DNA of 64,000 nucleotides from Candidatus Zixiibacteriota bacterium (GTDB taxonomy: Bacteria > Zixibacteria > MSB-5A5 > WJJR01 > JAJRUJ01), in NCBI GenBank assembly GCA_020051695.1, contig JAGVQM010000024.1:1-64000 (forward strand), in the 5' to 3' direction. The notes below the pieces were generated by a model. It was not told where the DNA came from. It saw only the letters and a list, made by a program, of their open reading frames with translations, and did not search any database. Position numbers and translations under genes: made by a program. Of the stretch, positions 45,905 to 56,170 are shown one piece after another. Every line of letters begins with the position of its first letter. The first letter of the stretch is position 1.

Positions 45905-48319
45905 TCACGTGCGTTTGGCCGGCCCGCGTACTGTCCGGTCTTTGGGACTTTTCCCGCCCGGCGATTTTTTGGTGATGCCCGGCAGGGCAATATCCAGCAC
46001 TTCTTTGATGCGCCGTACCGGGATAAACTCGACATTTTTGCGGACTTCTTCCGGGATTTCCACCAGGTCTTTTTCGTTGTCTTTCGGTATAATCACCCGC
46101 TTGATGCCGGAACGGTAAGCGGCCAGCGATTTTTCTTTCAGGCCGCCGATGGCCAATACCTGACCATGCAGGGTGATCTCACCGGTCATGCCCAGGCGCG
46201 GGGCAACAGGTCTGTTCGTCAGCAGTGAAGCGATTGCCGTGGCGATGGTGATCCCGGCGGACGGGCCGTCTTTGGGTGTTGCTCCGGCGGGGACATGGAC
46301 ATGGAAATCGGTTTTGGCGAACATTTCCTGATCAAGGCCCAGTCGCCGGTAATCCGAGCGAATGTTGGTCAGCGCGGCCTTAACCGACTCTTTCATGACA
46401 TCACCCAATGACCCGGTCAGCGTCAGATTCCCCTTGCCCGGCATGGAGGAGACTTCGACAAACAATAAGCTGCCGCCGGCCGAGGTCCACGCCAGTCCGG
46501 GAACGACACCGATTTGTGCCGTCCGATCGATGAGTTCGGGCAGGAATTTGACCGGACCGAGGTATGTATGGAGTTTGTCGGCTTTGATAACCACGGCGCT
46601 CTTTTTCCCTGTGGCTACGACCCTGGCGACTTTGCGGCAGATTGTCGCGACTTCGCGGTCGAGATTGCGCAGCCCCGATTCTCGCGTATAATCGCGAATA
46701 ATCCGCTTAAGGACCGCATCGGAGAAAAGGATGTGGCGTTTTTTCAGCCCATGATTTTCCAGCTCCCGGGGGACAAGATATCGTTTGGCGATCTGGACTT
46801 TCTCCAGGTCGGTGTATCCCGGCATCTCGATGACTTCCATCCGGTCTCGAAGCACGGCCGGAATCGGGTGCAGCAGATTGGCCGTGGTGATGAACATGAC
46901 ATTTGACAGATCAAATGGCACGTCCAGATAATGGTCGGAAAAGGAATTGTTTTGTTCCGGGTCGAGGACCTCCAAGAGGGCTGAAGCGGGGTCGCCGCGG
47001 AAATCCTGGCCGATTTTATCGATCTCATCGAGCATGAAAACCGGGTTATTGGATTCTGCCCGCCGCAGTCCCTGAATAATGCGTCCCGGCAGCGCGCCGA
47101 TGTAGGTCCGCCGGTGCCCGCGGATTTCCGCCTCATCCCGCATCCCGCCCAGCGAAATGCGCTGGAACTTCCGGCCCATCGCCCGGGCGATGGAACGGCC
47201 CAGCGAGGTCTTGCCCACGCCCGGCGGGCCGACGAAGCATAGAATCGGGCCTTTCAGATCGGCTTTGAGTTTGCGGACGGCCAGGAATTCCAGGATCCGT
47301 TCCTTGACCTTTTCCAGATCATAGTGGTCCTCATCGAGGATCGCCAGGGCTTTATTAATGTCCAGAATGTCCCTGGATTTCCGGTCCCAGGGCAGGCAGA
47401 CCAGCCAGTCCAAATAGGTGCGCGAGACGGTATATTCCGCGGCCGAGGGGTTCATTTTCGACAGCCGGTCGAGTTCTTTTTCCGCGGCTTTCAGCGCCAG
47501 TTCCGGCATATGGGCTTCCGCGATTTTCTTTTTGAACTCGTCAAGTTCTTCGGTCCGGTCGTCGCTGTCGCCCAGTTCCCGGCGGATGGCCTTGAGCTGT
47601 TCGCGCAGGATAAACTCTTTTTGCATCCGCCCCATTTCCGTGGCGGCCTCGGATTGGATCTTGTGCGAGAGTTCGAGGACCTCGATTTCCTTTTTCACCT
47701 GCGTGAGCACTTTTTCCAGGCGTGTTTTGATATCAAATGTCGCCAAGATGTCCTGGCGTTTTTCGGTCGAGAGGTTCAAATTGGAGGCGATGAGGTCCGC
47801 CAATTTGCCGGCCTCTTCGGTGTTGATCGCCGAAATTTGCAGGTCCTCGGATAAGTTGGGGGAGAGGGCGACGGCCTGTTTGATCAGTTCATGCGCATGC
47901 CGGACCAGCGCCTCGATTTCCACGGTCGTTTTCACCTGTTCCTCGATCAGCTCCGTCCGGGCCGTAATGAACGGTTCGGAACGTACGATCTCGGTAATTT
48001 TAACCCGTGAAAGCCCCTGGACCAGAAACCGCACCGACCCGTCCGGGAAACGCAGCATCTTCAGGATGGTCCCGACGGTACCCACGCGATAGATTCCCTC
48101 CGGACCGGGGTTTTCCTCGTCCGGCGTCTTCTGGGCGAACAGGCCGATGGCCCGGCCTTTCATAAGCGTCTGATCGATTAACCGGGCATATTTCTCGTCG
48201 TTGATCATCAGCGGCATGACCATTGAGGGAAATACCACGACCGCTTTGGTCGGCAGAATGGCCAGTTCATCGCCTTGTTCTCTTATTTTTTGTAACAATT
48301 CATGTTCCGATTCAGGCAT
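45905..48319 (-). CDS. lon: ATP-dependent protease Lon
   Basis: 804-residue LonA. The N-terminal domain starts [20 protein letters not shown]; the AAA+ module has GPPGVGKT (about 363-370), an intact Walker [11 protein letters not shown] (about 425-434) and sensor-1 ITTANL; the protease domain has Ser687 in DGPSAG and Lys728 in GGLKEK. The start at 48319 has GGAGGTG seven bases upstream; the open frame reaches further into hsp20 but that part is antisense-like noise. It lies 19 bases after the second hsp20, so the two are one operon. This is the conventional Lon of the window. Confidence 0.96.
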   Translation of the reverse strand: MPESEHELLQKIREQGDELAILPTKAVVVFPSMVMPLMINDEKYARLIDQTLMKGRAIGLFAQKTPDEENPGPEGIYRVGTVGTILKMLRFPDGSVRFLVQGLSRVKITEIVRSEPFITARTELIEEQVKTTVEIEALVRHAHELIKQAVALSPNLSEDLQISAINTEEAGKLADLIASNLNLSTEKRQDILATFDIKTRLEKVLTQVKKEIEVLELSHKIQSEAATEMGRMQKEFILREQLKAIRRELGDSDDRTEELDEFKKKIAEAHMPELALKAAEKELDRLSKMNPSAAEYTVSRTYLDWLVCLPWDRKSRDILDINKALAILDEDHYDLEKVKERILEFLAVRKLKADLKGPILCFVGPPGVGKTSLGRSIARAMGRKFQRISLGGMRDEAEIRGHRRTYIGALPGRIIQGLRRAESNNPVFMLDEIDKIGQDFRGDPASALLEVLDPEQNNSFSDHYLDVPFDLSNVMFITTANLLHPIPAVLRDRMEVIEMPGYTDLEKVQIAKRYLVPRELENHGLKKRHILFSDAVLKRIIRDYTRESGLRNLDREVATICRKVARVVATGKKSAVVIKADKLHTYLGPVKFLPELIDRTAQIGVVPGLAWTSAGGSLLFVEVSSMPGKGNLTLTGSLGDVMKESVKAALTNIRSDYRRLGLDQEMFAKTDFHVHVPAGATPKDGPSAGITIATAIASLLTNRPVAPRLGMTGEITLHGQVLAIGGLKEKSLAAYRSGIKRVIIPKDNEKDLVEIPEEVRKNVEFIPVRRIKEVLDIALPGITKKSPGGKSPKDRTVRGPAKRT

Positions 48320-48338
48320 GACACCTCCACGGACATCT

Positions 48339-48791
48339 TTACTTATCGGTGATTTCGATCTCACGCGCGATATCCGGCGGCGACGCGTGTTTGTGGATCG
48401 CAATTTCCAGAAAGCCATCCTTGTAGGTGGCGCTGACATGGTCCGGATCGGCAGTATCCGGCAGAAGGATGTTCCGCTCGAATCGGCCGTAGGTCAGCTC
48501 CATATTGCGATAGACACAATCGTCGGCTTCCAGTTCCTTCTGCCGTGAACCGCGGATCAGCAGTACGTTGTCCTTCACCCTGATCGAGATTTTGTCTTTG
48601 GCCACTCCGGCGATTTCGGTGCGGACGATAATTTTGTCCGAATACTCCAGCACGTCCGTCGGCGGGCGCCAGATCCGGTTGACCGACAACAGCGGCGAAG
48701 CCCACAAATTGCGAAACTGATTGAACAACTGGTCCATTTCCTCCTGGACCGGGCTGGTACCCTTCCAGGGATTCTTTTTGGGATCATCCAT
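48339..48791 (-). CDS. Small heat-shock protein, Hsp20 family (second copy)
   Basis: 150 residues, clearly different from the copy at 36956. The alpha-crystallin core runs from about residue 42 to 140 (RPPTDVLEYSDKIIVRTEIAGV, ISIRVKDNVLLIRGSRQKE, ERNILLPDTADPDHVSATYKDGFLEIAI). N-terminus is amphipathic and Trp-rich (NPWKG, FRNLWASPLL). GAGGAG precedes ATG 48791. Located immediately upstream of lon: a holdase coupled to degradation, matching the other copy coupled to refolding. Confidence 0.92.
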   Translation of the reverse strand: MDDPKKNPWKGTSPVQEEMDQLFNQFRNLWASPLLSVNRIWRPPTDVLEYSDKIIVRTEIAGVAKDKISIRVKDNVLLIRGSRQKELEADDCVYRNMELTYGRFERNILLPDTADPDHVSATYKDGFLEIAIHKHASPPDIAREIEITDK

Positions 48792-48995
48792 TGATGTGCT
48801 CCTCGGCTACATCATACATGTGCGTTGCCGGCATCTTTATACCCCATATCGGTCATTTGCTCCACGACAAATACGCGCAAAATGAAGATTCGCGCAAGAG
48901 GGGAAGCGCGGTCTGCTGTAACCGGCCGCACGCGGAGACTGCCGGTCTTGGTATCCCGCCGGTGAGTGTTGGTCCGCAGTTGTCCCGGTAGCATT

Positions 48996-51032
48996 TCATT
49001 TTTCAGCCGCCGACGCAGTATCGGCCTGCTGGATTCGGGCGATAAGCCCGGCGATTGCCTGTTGTTCTTCCGTGGTCAGGTCGGTCTCCCGGGAGAGACG
49101 ACTTAGTTCCGTCAACGCCTGTTGTCTTTGCCCGGTGAGAAAATAAGCCAAAGCGAGGTTCAGGCGGCTGTCCTTGTTGTTCGGATGCAGGACGAGTGCA
49201 CGGTTCAGCGTTGTGACGGCTGCCCCAAATTCCCCGGTTTGAATCAGGATTGCCCCCAGCACGTTGTGATATGCGGCACTGTCCGGGGCCAACGCGATTG
49301 CCGCCTCAATGCAATGGCGGGCTTCTTCCAGACGATTATGTAGATACAGGAATGCCGCCAGGTCGTGCTGGATTCGCACATTATCGGCGCCGAGCCGGGC
49401 CGCGAGATGGAGATACCGGGATACGGAATCGGGCAGGCCCAAATCATTGAACGAATCCGCCAGGAAATACGCACCCGCCGCCGAGGAGGTATCCGCAAAA
49501 TAACACTCGCGGGCAGTGGACAAGGCGTTGTCACGGTCACCCAGGCGATTGTACACCGTCGAAAGCTGCATCCAGTAACGGGGATTGTTTTCCAATTCCA
49601 GTGCGCTGCGCCAGGACTGGATGATTTTGTCCGATTGGCCGCGAGTATGATAGAAGTACGCCAGGGCTTCATAGCCATACCCGCCGCGTTGCCGGTCCAG
49701 GTGCAGCAGGTGTTCGAAGCGTTGGATGGACCGGTCTGTATGGGCATTGATTCCGACAAACATAGCCAGCACGCCGGCCGCAGCGACTGACGGGAGCAGG
49801 AGTGCGCCGCGGGGTAATGCTCGCCATCGATCGGCGATGGTGATCGCGGCATAAATGCCCAGCGGAACCACGCCCAAACTCAACAGGTCCCAATCACGGG
49901 CCATGCCCAGCTTGGGATCGATCAACAATGGGATCGCCAGCGGGATTGTTACAGCCAGCGGCCAGAAAAATCCGCCGGCGATTGCCGGACGCACCGGGGA
50001 ACGATCCAATAAGAGCGGTGCGGCGACCAGCAGGAATGGCGCGACCAGACACAGCAGGTTTATTACATCCAAAAGATGCGCGCCGCTGAACAATCCGTAA
50101 TTCAGGGGCGGTCCGCCGACCAGCGGCACGAGCACTGCCCGGTGCGCTGTCCCCCGCGCAAAATCATCCCCATTGAAAATGACCGTGGCCCAGATCACAA
50201 TCGCCAGACCGAGAAAAGCAATAATCGCCGCATGGGCCCACCGATTTCGGTGTTTTATGAAACCCAGCGTGACCAGAGCAGGATAGAGGACAACTGTCGC
50301 GAAGTGTGCGGCGACGGCCAGAACGAAGCAAGCGATCACCGGGGAAAACCCGGCCTTTCCCCGGCGGAAGGCCTCGGCGGCAAGCAAAACGCCGATCGCC
50401 GCGGCGCAAGGTATGGCGTAGGATTCGATATAGCCGAAAAACAGCGCGGTCGTACCACTAAGCAGAATAATAACCCGGGCAGTTGTCCGATCCGCCGGGT
50501 TGTTCCAGATTCGCCGCGGAAAAAACCAAAGGATCGCCAAAAACCCGCAGCCCGCCATAATTGAAATCGCTGCGACGACGTCTGTTCCCCGGATGTCCAA
50601 GACCGGTTTCAAAACTGAGAATCCCCAGGTTGCCAGATACCCCGGCAGGAGTCCCTGGAGATGGTATTTGCCGAGTTCGGGTTCACCGCCACGGAGCATG
50701 CCGTCCCCCAACAGCCCCGCCGCCGAGCGAAAGACGACGAATGCCGCAAGCAGGGCTAATGCCGGAAACGGCGTCTGCGCCGCCCGGCCTGCCCAATGGG
50801 CGATTGCCGCTGCCGGCTGCCATCGGGCTGCGAATGAACCGAGGAAGAAAATCGCCGCCGTCGCGAAAAACAACACCTGTCCCCATGATGGCAGAAAAGC
50901 CGGCAGATGCAAACCCCACATCCGCGAGTCGGGGTAGAGTGTCCCGATTATTGTCGCGGTCAGCCATACCATGAAAAGCAGGCGCACGCCGACGATCATC
51001 CGGCCCGAAGCAATGGCGGTCCGATCAGGCAT
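48996..51032 (-). CDS. Polytopic membrane protein with C-terminal TPR repeats
   Basis: 678 residues. About the first 430 residues form ten or more hydrophobic helices separated by short loops, in the style of GT-C/PMT-like glycosyltransferases, but I could not identify the catalytic acidic loop. The last 240 residues are tetratricopeptide repeats (YGYEALAYFYHTRGQSDKII, AAYHNVLGAILIQTGEFGAAV, RLNLALAYFLTGQRQQAL). ATG 51032 lacks a ribosome site and has TATAAT four bases upstream; an ATG at 50999 (MIVGVRLLF) may be the real start. Function unknown; surface glycan or protein assembly is a guess from architecture. Confidence 0.75.
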   Translation of the reverse strand: MPDRTAIASGRMIVGVRLLFMVWLTATIIGTLYPDSRMWGLHLPAFLPSWGQVLFFATAAIFFLGSFAARWQPAAAIAHWAGRAAQTPFPALALLAAFVVFRSAAGLLGDGMLRGGEPELGKYHLQGLLPGYLATWGFSVLKPVLDIRGTDVVAAISIMAGCGFLAILWFFPRRIWNNPADRTTARVIILLSGTTALFFGYIESYAIPCAAAIGVLLAAEAFRRGKAGFSPVIACFVLAVAAHFATVVLYPALVTLGFIKHRNRWAHAAIIAFLGLAIVIWATVIFNGDDFARGTAHRAVLVPLVGGPPLNYGLFSGAHLLDVINLLCLVAPFLLVAAPLLLDRSPVRPAIAGGFFWPLAVTIPLAIPLLIDPKLGMARDWDLLSLGVVPLGIYAAITIADRWRALPRGALLLPSVAAAGVLAMFVGINAHTDRSIQRFEHLLHLDRQRGGYGYEALAYFYHTRGQSDKIIQSWRSALELENNPRYWMQLSTVYNRLGDRDNALSTARECYFADTSSAAGAYFLADSFNDLGLPDSVSRYLHLAARLGADNVRIQHDLAAFLYLHNRLEEARHCIEAAIALAPDSAAYHNVLGAILIQTGEFGAAVTTLNRALVLHPNNKDSRLNLALAYFLTGQRQQALTELSRLSRETDLTTEEQQAIAGLIARIQQADTASAAEK

Positions 51033-51090
51033 GGATTATAAATAGAGGAGATGCGGGCCAAGTGCCATGAAAAATTGCGCCGGAGTGGGG

Positions 51091-52140
51091 TCAACAATGC
51101 GCTGCAGCAGCAAGCTGTCCACAGGCGGCGGCGATATCCTCACCGAAGGACTTGCGGATGGTGACCGCGGGCGCGCGCGGGTAGAGATAGTCGCGAAAGG
51201 CCAGGATGCGTTCTTCTGTGGGTCGGCGCAGCCGCGTGCCGGGATGAGGATGAAAGCGGATCAGGTTGATCTTGCAGGGGATGCCGTGGATAAAGGTGAC
51301 CAGTTTTTGGGCGTGTTCGATGGAATCATTCACCTCGGCAATCAGGGTGATTTCGAAGGTGACCCGGCGGCCGGTCTTTTCGGTATAGACCAACGCCGCC
51401 TTTTTGATTTCGCCGAGAGGATGCTTGGCCTCGACCGGGATGAATTTCCGCCGGGTTTGTTCATCCGCGCTGAACAGCGAGATGGCCAGTCCGGCCTTCA
51501 AACCCGATTGCGCCAGTTTACAGATTTGTTCCGGTAACCCGACGGTCGATACCGTCATTTTTCTTTGCGAAATTGACGGTCCCAATTCCGAGCAAAGCAT
51601 CCGGATCACCGTCACGACGTTGTCATAGTTTAGTAGCGGTTCGCCCATGCCCATGAAAACCAGGTTGGTGACCTCGGCCCCCGTCCCCAGAAAGTCGTCG
51701 GCAGCCAACACCTGGCCCATCATTTCACCGGCAGTCAAATTGCGCGTGAAACCCATCGTGCCCGTGGCGCAGAACGCGCACCCCAGGGCGCAGCCGATTT
51801 GGGAAGAAAGACATAACGTGCGGCGGTCGGCATCGAACATCAGGACACTCTCCACGATGCCGTCGTCCAACATAAATGACATTTTTTTTGTACCGTCGGC
51901 TGAGTGGAGAATCTGTGCGGGCGATGTGCGCAAAATCACATATTTCCCGGCCAGTCGACCGCGCAACGGCGAGGGGATGTTGGTCATCTCCGTGAAATCG
52001 GTCACCCGCTGATGATAAATCCAGCGCGCCAATTGCCGCCCGCGGAAGGGCGCCTGCCCATCCCCGGTCAACAGTTCGGTCAATTCATCGGCGGTGTGCC
52101 CGAACAAGTTACGTTTTGGCGTTGTCTCCACCCGGTTCAT
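51091..52140 (-). CDS. rlmN: Dual-specificity rRNA/tRNA adenine-C2 methyltransferase RlmN
   Basis: Radical SAM enzyme that methylates A2503 of 23S rRNA and A37 of tRNAs. The [4Fe-4S] triad is CALGCAFC (Cys117, Cys121, Cys124), with MGMGEPLLNYDNV, VSTVGLPEQI and the C-terminal RKSFGEDIAAACGQL containing the second catalytic Cys. N-terminal accessory domain has PFRGRQLARWIYHQRV. 349 residues is normal. It lies just upstream of the TPR membrane protein on the same strand. Confidence 0.96.
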   Translation of the reverse strand: MNRVETTPKRNLFGHTADELTELLTGDGQAPFRGRQLARWIYHQRVTDFTEMTNIPSPLRGRLAGKYVILRTSPAQILHSADGTKKMSFMLDDGIVESVLMFDADRRTLCLSSQIGCALGCAFCATGTMGFTRNLTAGEMMGQVLAADDFLGTGAEVTNLVFMGMGEPLLNYDNVVTVIRMLCSELGPSISQRKMTVSTVGLPEQICKLAQSGLKAGLAISLFSADEQTRRKFIPVEAKHPLGEIKKAALVYTEKTGRRVTFEITLIAEVNDSIEHAQKLVTFIHGIPCKINLIRFHPHPGTRLRRPTEERILAFRDYLYPRAPAVTIRKSFGEDIAAACGQLAAAAHC

Positions 52141-52251
52141 ATCCTCAGTGCTGTCGGGGTTTTTACCCCGCTTCCCCTCGCCATTGTACGTGCCGGGACC
52201 GAGCGATTAAAGTCCGAATTCCGCAATGATCTCATTGGCTTCCCCGCACAT

Positions 52252-52280
52252 AAAAACCGCCCCGGCAGTACCGGGGCGGC
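52252..52280 (-). terminator. Terminator after pepA
   Basis: On the minus strand CCGCCCCGG and CCGGGGCGG arms (plus 52271-52279 and 52257-52265) with a five-base loop, followed by TTTTT (52256-52252). Confidence 0.85.
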
Positions 52281-52411
52281 TTACGGGTCAGGGTCTGTCG
52301 ATTACCAGCCCTTCCTGGGAGGATGTCTACTTCCTCTTACGCCGGGCCGGTTTAAAAAGTTTCAGCGGTTACCGATTAATCGCCATTTTTAACAAATCGT
52401 CCCCGGCATAT

Positions 52412-53908
52412 TTATTTCCAGTCGGTCAGGAACTGGATGAGCAGGCGGACTCCGTACCCGGTGCATCCTTTGGGGATGTACGGTTTGCCGGCGGTTTCCC
52501 AATCCATTGCGGCGATATCCAGATGCGCCCAACGGTTGTCCCCGACGAACTTGCGGAGAAACCAGCCGCCGATAATCGTGCCGGCCAGGCGGCCGCCCGA
52601 GTTTTTCATATCGGCGACGTCGGATTTGATTTGTTCGGCATATTCCTCGTACATGGGCAGTTCCCAGATCCGCTCGGCAGAAATTTCCGCCGCCTTTTGG
52701 AGTCGGGCAGCCAGCGCCGGATCATTGCTCATCAGTGCGGCCGCCTGATTGCCCAGAGCGATTTCCGCCGCACCGGTCAACGTGGCGACATCCACGATTG
52801 CTTGTGGCGTGAACCGTTCGGCATAGGTCAGCGCATCCGCCAGGATCAGCCGGCCTTCGGCATCGGTCGAAATGACCTCGACGGTTTGGCCGGACATGGT
52901 CGTGACAATATCGCCGGGGCGGTAGGCAGTATGAGAGGGCATATTTTCCGCAGCGGGAACGATTGTCACCAGGTTAATCGGCAATTTCAGCCGTGCGGCG
53001 CCGAATGTTGCGGCCAGGACGGTGGCTGCGCCCATCATGTCGCCGATCATCTCGGTCATCCGAGCGGTCGGCTTGATGCAAATTCCGCCGGTGTCAAATG
53101 TTACGCCTTTGCCGATTAGGCAGACGTCGGTTGTTTTTTTCCGTCTGTTGCCATGGTACGTAAGAATAATGACCCGGGGTGTGTGGGCCGAACCCTTGCC
53201 GACATCCCAAACACCACCCATCTTGAGTTTTTTGATCTGTTCCGGTTTGAGTACTTCGGTTTTTATCTCCAATTTTTTGGCGGTTTTGACCGCCTCCTCG
53301 GCCAGCGTTTCGGGGAACAGGGCATTGCCCGGAGTCATCACCAGCCGCCGGGAGGTGTTGACGGCCTCGGCAATGGTCTGGCCGGCCACGATCCCGGCTT
53401 CCACGCGCCGGGCCTTGGCGCGGTCGCCGGCGGCGATGGTCATTTCGAGTACTTTGAAGTGGATGGCCTCGTCTTTGGTCAAATAATCGGCAAACTGGAA
53501 ACCACCTAATTCCGCGCCTTCTGCCGCAACCTGACCAAAAGTCCGGGCATCAACTTTGGCTGTGCCGGTCACGGGGACTATGAAAGAAGGGACGTTGAGT
53601 GCGGCAAGTGTTTGAACCGCAGTACCCAAAGCCCGGCGGACCGTATCGGCGTCGAATTTTCTCTGTTCGCCGAGCCCGATGAGGATCACTCGTCGGTATG
53701 GTTCATCTTGGGGAATGTATAATGTAAGAACTTGCCCTGATTTGCCCTTGAAATCTTCGGTTTCCAGGGCCTGTTGGATTAATGACCGTGTGGCAGGCGG
53801 CAGGCCGCGGAATTCCGCCGGCAGGCGCCGGGCTTCCTTGAAGACCAGCGCCACCAGGGCCGGGCCGGCATGCTGCGCCACGGGTTTGGCGCTTGCGAAT
53901 ATTTTCAT
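52412..53908 (-). CDS. pepA: Leucyl aminopeptidase (M17)
   Basis: 498-residue hexameric di-zinc aminopeptidase. The catalytic domain shows the lysine-containing GKGVTFDTGGICIKP, the NMPSHTAYRPGDIV segment and STDAEGRLILADAL (the usual NTDAEGR with Asn to Ser). MKIFASAKP starts the nonconserved N-domain; ATG 53908 has AAGGGAGA upstream. It has no signal peptide, so it completes intracellular peptide breakdown. Separate from rlmN by the terminator at 52252. Confidence 0.95.
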   Translation of the reverse strand: MKIFASAKPVAQHAGPALVALVFKEARRLPAEFRGLPPATRSLIQQALETEDFKGKSGQVLTLYIPQDEPYRRVILIGLGEQRKFDADTVRRALGTAVQTLAALNVPSFIVPVTGTAKVDARTFGQVAAEGAELGGFQFADYLTKDEAIHFKVLEMTIAAGDRAKARRVEAGIVAGQTIAEAVNTSRRLVMTPGNALFPETLAEEAVKTAKKLEIKTEVLKPEQIKKLKMGGVWDVGKGSAHTPRVIILTYHGNRRKKTTDVCLIGKGVTFDTGGICIKPTARMTEMIGDMMGAATVLAATFGAARLKLPINLVTIVPAAENMPSHTAYRPGDIVTTMSGQTVEVISTDAEGRLILADALTYAERFTPQAIVDVATLTGAAEIALGNQAAALMSNDPALAARLQKAAEISAERIWELPMYEEYAEQIKSDVADMKNSGGRLAGTIIGGWFLRKFVGDNRWAHLDIAAMDWETAGKPYIPKGCTGYGVRLLIQFLTDWK

Positions 53909-54091
53909 TCCATCTCCCTTCACGGGCAGGTAACGTTAATTGTCGATTCGTGTTTTGAGCCGAACGTCTGAGAACGACCGCTCTGCCGAAAAAATGGGGT
54001 ATTTGCCGGGGATGGGCAATGACAATATCTGCAGGAACGGCATTCTTTTGAAGGACTCCGGGCGAGTAACGGCCGGAGTTTGGTCGGGTGG

Positions 54092-54316
54092 TCAGCCCAC
54101 CGGGTCGGCCGAGGGGGTGGTGGACTCGATTTCGGCCTCACCGACCGCGTTGCTTTTGACAGATTGGCAACGGCGAGTATGGTGCAAAATAATTGAACCG
54201 CCCCAGGCGATCAGGCCGGAGATAACGAGTTTGGAGAAGAATCCGCTGTAATACAAATCCCAATGGTCGAGCAGCATTAACCCGCCGACTAATACGAAAA
54301 ACAAGCCCCAGAACAT
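54092..54316 (-). CDS. Small two-helix membrane protein, LiaF/DUF5668-like
   Basis: 74 residues: two membrane helices (FWGLFFVLVGGLMLLDHW; KLVISGLIAWGGSIILHH) joined by a short loop, then a polar tail. The GLFFVLVGGLMLLDHW segment resembles the LiaF-type transmembrane domain found in bacterial envelope-stress proteins. AGGGGAGGG lies just before ATG 54316, excluding the upstream frame extension. Function unknown. Confidence 0.7.
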   Translation of the reverse strand: MFWGLFFVLVGGLMLLDHWDLYYSGFFSKLVISGLIAWGGSIILHHTRRCQSVKSNAVGEAEIESTTPSADPVG

Positions 54317-54517
54317 GGTCCCTCCCCTTGTTTTCTCTTTTTCATACGCGGATCGGCGCTGATTGTTGCGCGAGAAAATCCCAAATCCGAGGTCCCGGCG
54401 GTCGGCAATCGTTTCGCGAGGCGGGACCTCACCCGTTGCCCTGTCCGGTGATATTATATATGTTGGCTGCCGGACCGACGTACGTGTCAATGGGGGGGAC
54501 TGGTCGGCCGGTGCGCG

Positions 54518-55468
54518 ATGATCAATATTCTGACAATCGACGTGGAGGATTATCCGGCCCTCTATTGCCGGGACATGCTGGGCCGGGAAGTGCCCGTCTC
54601 CGACCGGGTGGTGGTTGCCACCAGATGCCTGCTCGATGTGCTGGAGGGTGCGGTCCCCTCGGCCACCTTTTTTTGTCTAGGGAGTGTGGCGGAAGCCCAT
54701 CCGGAGCTGATTCGGGAAATCAGGCGGCGGGGTCATGAGATCGCTTCGCATGGAATGCGGCACATTCCATTCCGGCAATTGACCCGGGCCGAGATCAGGG
54801 ACGACATCAGCCGCGCCAAAGCCGTCCTGGAGGATCTGCTGGGGGAGCCCATCCAGGGCCTTCGGGCGCCGCAGTTCAGTGTCGGTCTAGACCGGCCGGA
54901 AATACTCGAGTGTATCCGGGAGGCCGGCTACGTTTATGATTCGAGTATTTTTCCGTTTGCGGGGTGGCGTTATGGGTCGGCCGAAAGTCCGCGCCGGCCT
55001 TACCTCATTAATACGCCTTCCGGGCCACTTGTGGAGTACCCGCTGTCCACACTGAGCGTTTTCGGTCGGAGATTGCCGGTCGGCGGCGGGGGGTATCTTC
55101 GTCATTTTCCCTATTGCTGGAACCGGTGGGCGATTCGCAAACTTAATCGGGAGGGGACTGTTGCCGTGGTGTATGTGCACCCCCATGAATGCGATACTGT
55201 CCCTTGTGCGTATTCGGGGCGCGGATTGGCGCCCGCCCGGCGCTTGCGTGCCGCGTTTTATAATGCGCATCAATATCATGGGCGGGCGGGGATGGTTGAT
55301 AAAATTAGGGCTTTGATCGGCGATTTTGAATTTTCATCAATCGCCGCACATGCCGAGGCACAGCAACAGGTCCTCGACTACGTGACAGAAGCCGTGAGCG
55401 AATCCGGGACACAGCAATGTGCGGCGGTAGGGCCCGGGACCGGCAAGGGGCATACTCATCATGGCTAA
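54518..55468 (+). CDS. Polysaccharide deacetylase family protein (DUF3473 type)
   Basis: 316 residues of the NodB-homology fold as found in exopolysaccharide operons with PEP-CTERM/XrtA systems. Residues: NILTIDVEDY (metal-binding Asp), ATFFCLGSVAE, HEIASHGMRH with the His pair, and LRAPQFS. The C-terminal half ends in a DUF3473-like part (VEYPLSTLSVFGRRLPVGGGGYLRHFPY; VYVHPHECD). It probably deacetylates N-acetyl sugars of an exported glycan. First gene of a five-gene run; its stop overlaps the next start by eight bases. Confidence 0.9.
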   Translation: MINILTIDVEDYPALYCRDMLGREVPVSDRVVVATRCLLDVLEGAVPSATFFCLGSVAEAHPELIREIRRRGHEIASHGMRHIPFRQLTRAEIRDDISRAKAVLEDLLGEPIQGLRAPQFSVGLDRPEILECIREAGYVYDSSIFPFAGWRYGSAESPRRPYLINTPSGPLVEYPLSTLSVFGRRLPVGGGGYLRHFPYCWNRWAIRKLNREGTVAVVYVHPHECDTVPCAYSGRGLAPARRLRAAFYNAHQYHGRAGMVDKIRALIGDFEFSSIAAHAEAQQQVLDYVTEAVSESGTQQCAAVGPGTGKGHTHHG

Positions 55469-56105
55469 GGCAAGCATCTCCGCGTATTTCGGCGAGCATG
55501 CCGTTGATTGGGGGAAACACTATCAGGGCACGAGCGTGCCCCGCCGAATGTTCAACGGCATTTTCCGCCGGGCGTTGAAGCAGAGATGGGACTTGACCAT
55601 GAAGCACGCCCTTCCCGCGGCGGGAAAAACGTACGTGGATATCGGCTGCGGCACCGGTGAGTACAGTATTGCGCTGGGCGAGGCCGGAGCGGCTCTGGTA
55701 ACCGGCATCGATTTTGCGGGACCGATGATCGATTTATCCCGCCGGCTTGCCGAAGCGCGGGGACTTTCCGACAGATGTGAATTCATTGCCGGAGATTTCA
55801 TGAAACTGGACCTGGGTCGAACATACGATATGGCGATTGCCGTTGGGGTGTTTGATTATGTCGCTGATTATGAGGCGTTTTGGCAAAAGATGATTGCGCT
55901 AAGCACCGGCGTAATCGTTGCGTCCTTTCCCGGTCACAGCCCGGTCCGGGAACCGGTGCGAAAACTGCGCTATCGTCGCAAGGGTTTTCCCGTGTATTTT
56001 TATTCGCGGGATCAACTCGAATCATTGGCCAACTCATCCGGACTCGCGAAGTTTGCAATCGAAATCCTGGATGGCGGCTACTTCCTTGTTGGTTTCACCG
56101 GTTAA
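55461..56105 (+). CDS. Class I SAM-dependent methyltransferase
   Basis: 214 residues. SAM-binding motif I is VDIGCGTGEYSIALGEAG (about residues 60-77), the acidic end of strand 2 is GIDFAGPMIDLS, and GDFMKLDLG marks motif II; the motif IV/V region is DMAIAVGVFDYV. The N-terminal stretch (YFGEHAVDWGKHY) is the typical cap. It overlaps the deacetylase gene by eight bases, so a sugar or lipid-linked glycan is a likely target, although the acceptor is unknown. Confidence 0.87.
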   Translation: MAKASISAYFGEHAVDWGKHYQGTSVPRRMFNGIFRRALKQRWDLTMKHALPAAGKTYVDIGCGTGEYSIALGEAGAALVTGIDFAGPMIDLSRRLAEARGLSDRCEFIAGDFMKLDLGRTYDMAIAVGVFDYVADYEAFWQKMIALSTGVIVASFPGHSPVREPVRKLRYRRKGFPVYFYSRDQLESLANSSGLAKFAIEILDGGYFLVGFTG

Positions 56106-56170
56106 ATGCGGGTTATCTCGACAAAGGCGGTTGACATGCTGGTATGCCATTTCATGCTGGTGCGCTGACG

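Noticed and set aside
48320-48439. Lon N-terminal extension of 40 residues
   Set aside because: The extension overlaps the hsp20 coding region in another frame, and GGAGGTG directly precedes ATG 48319.
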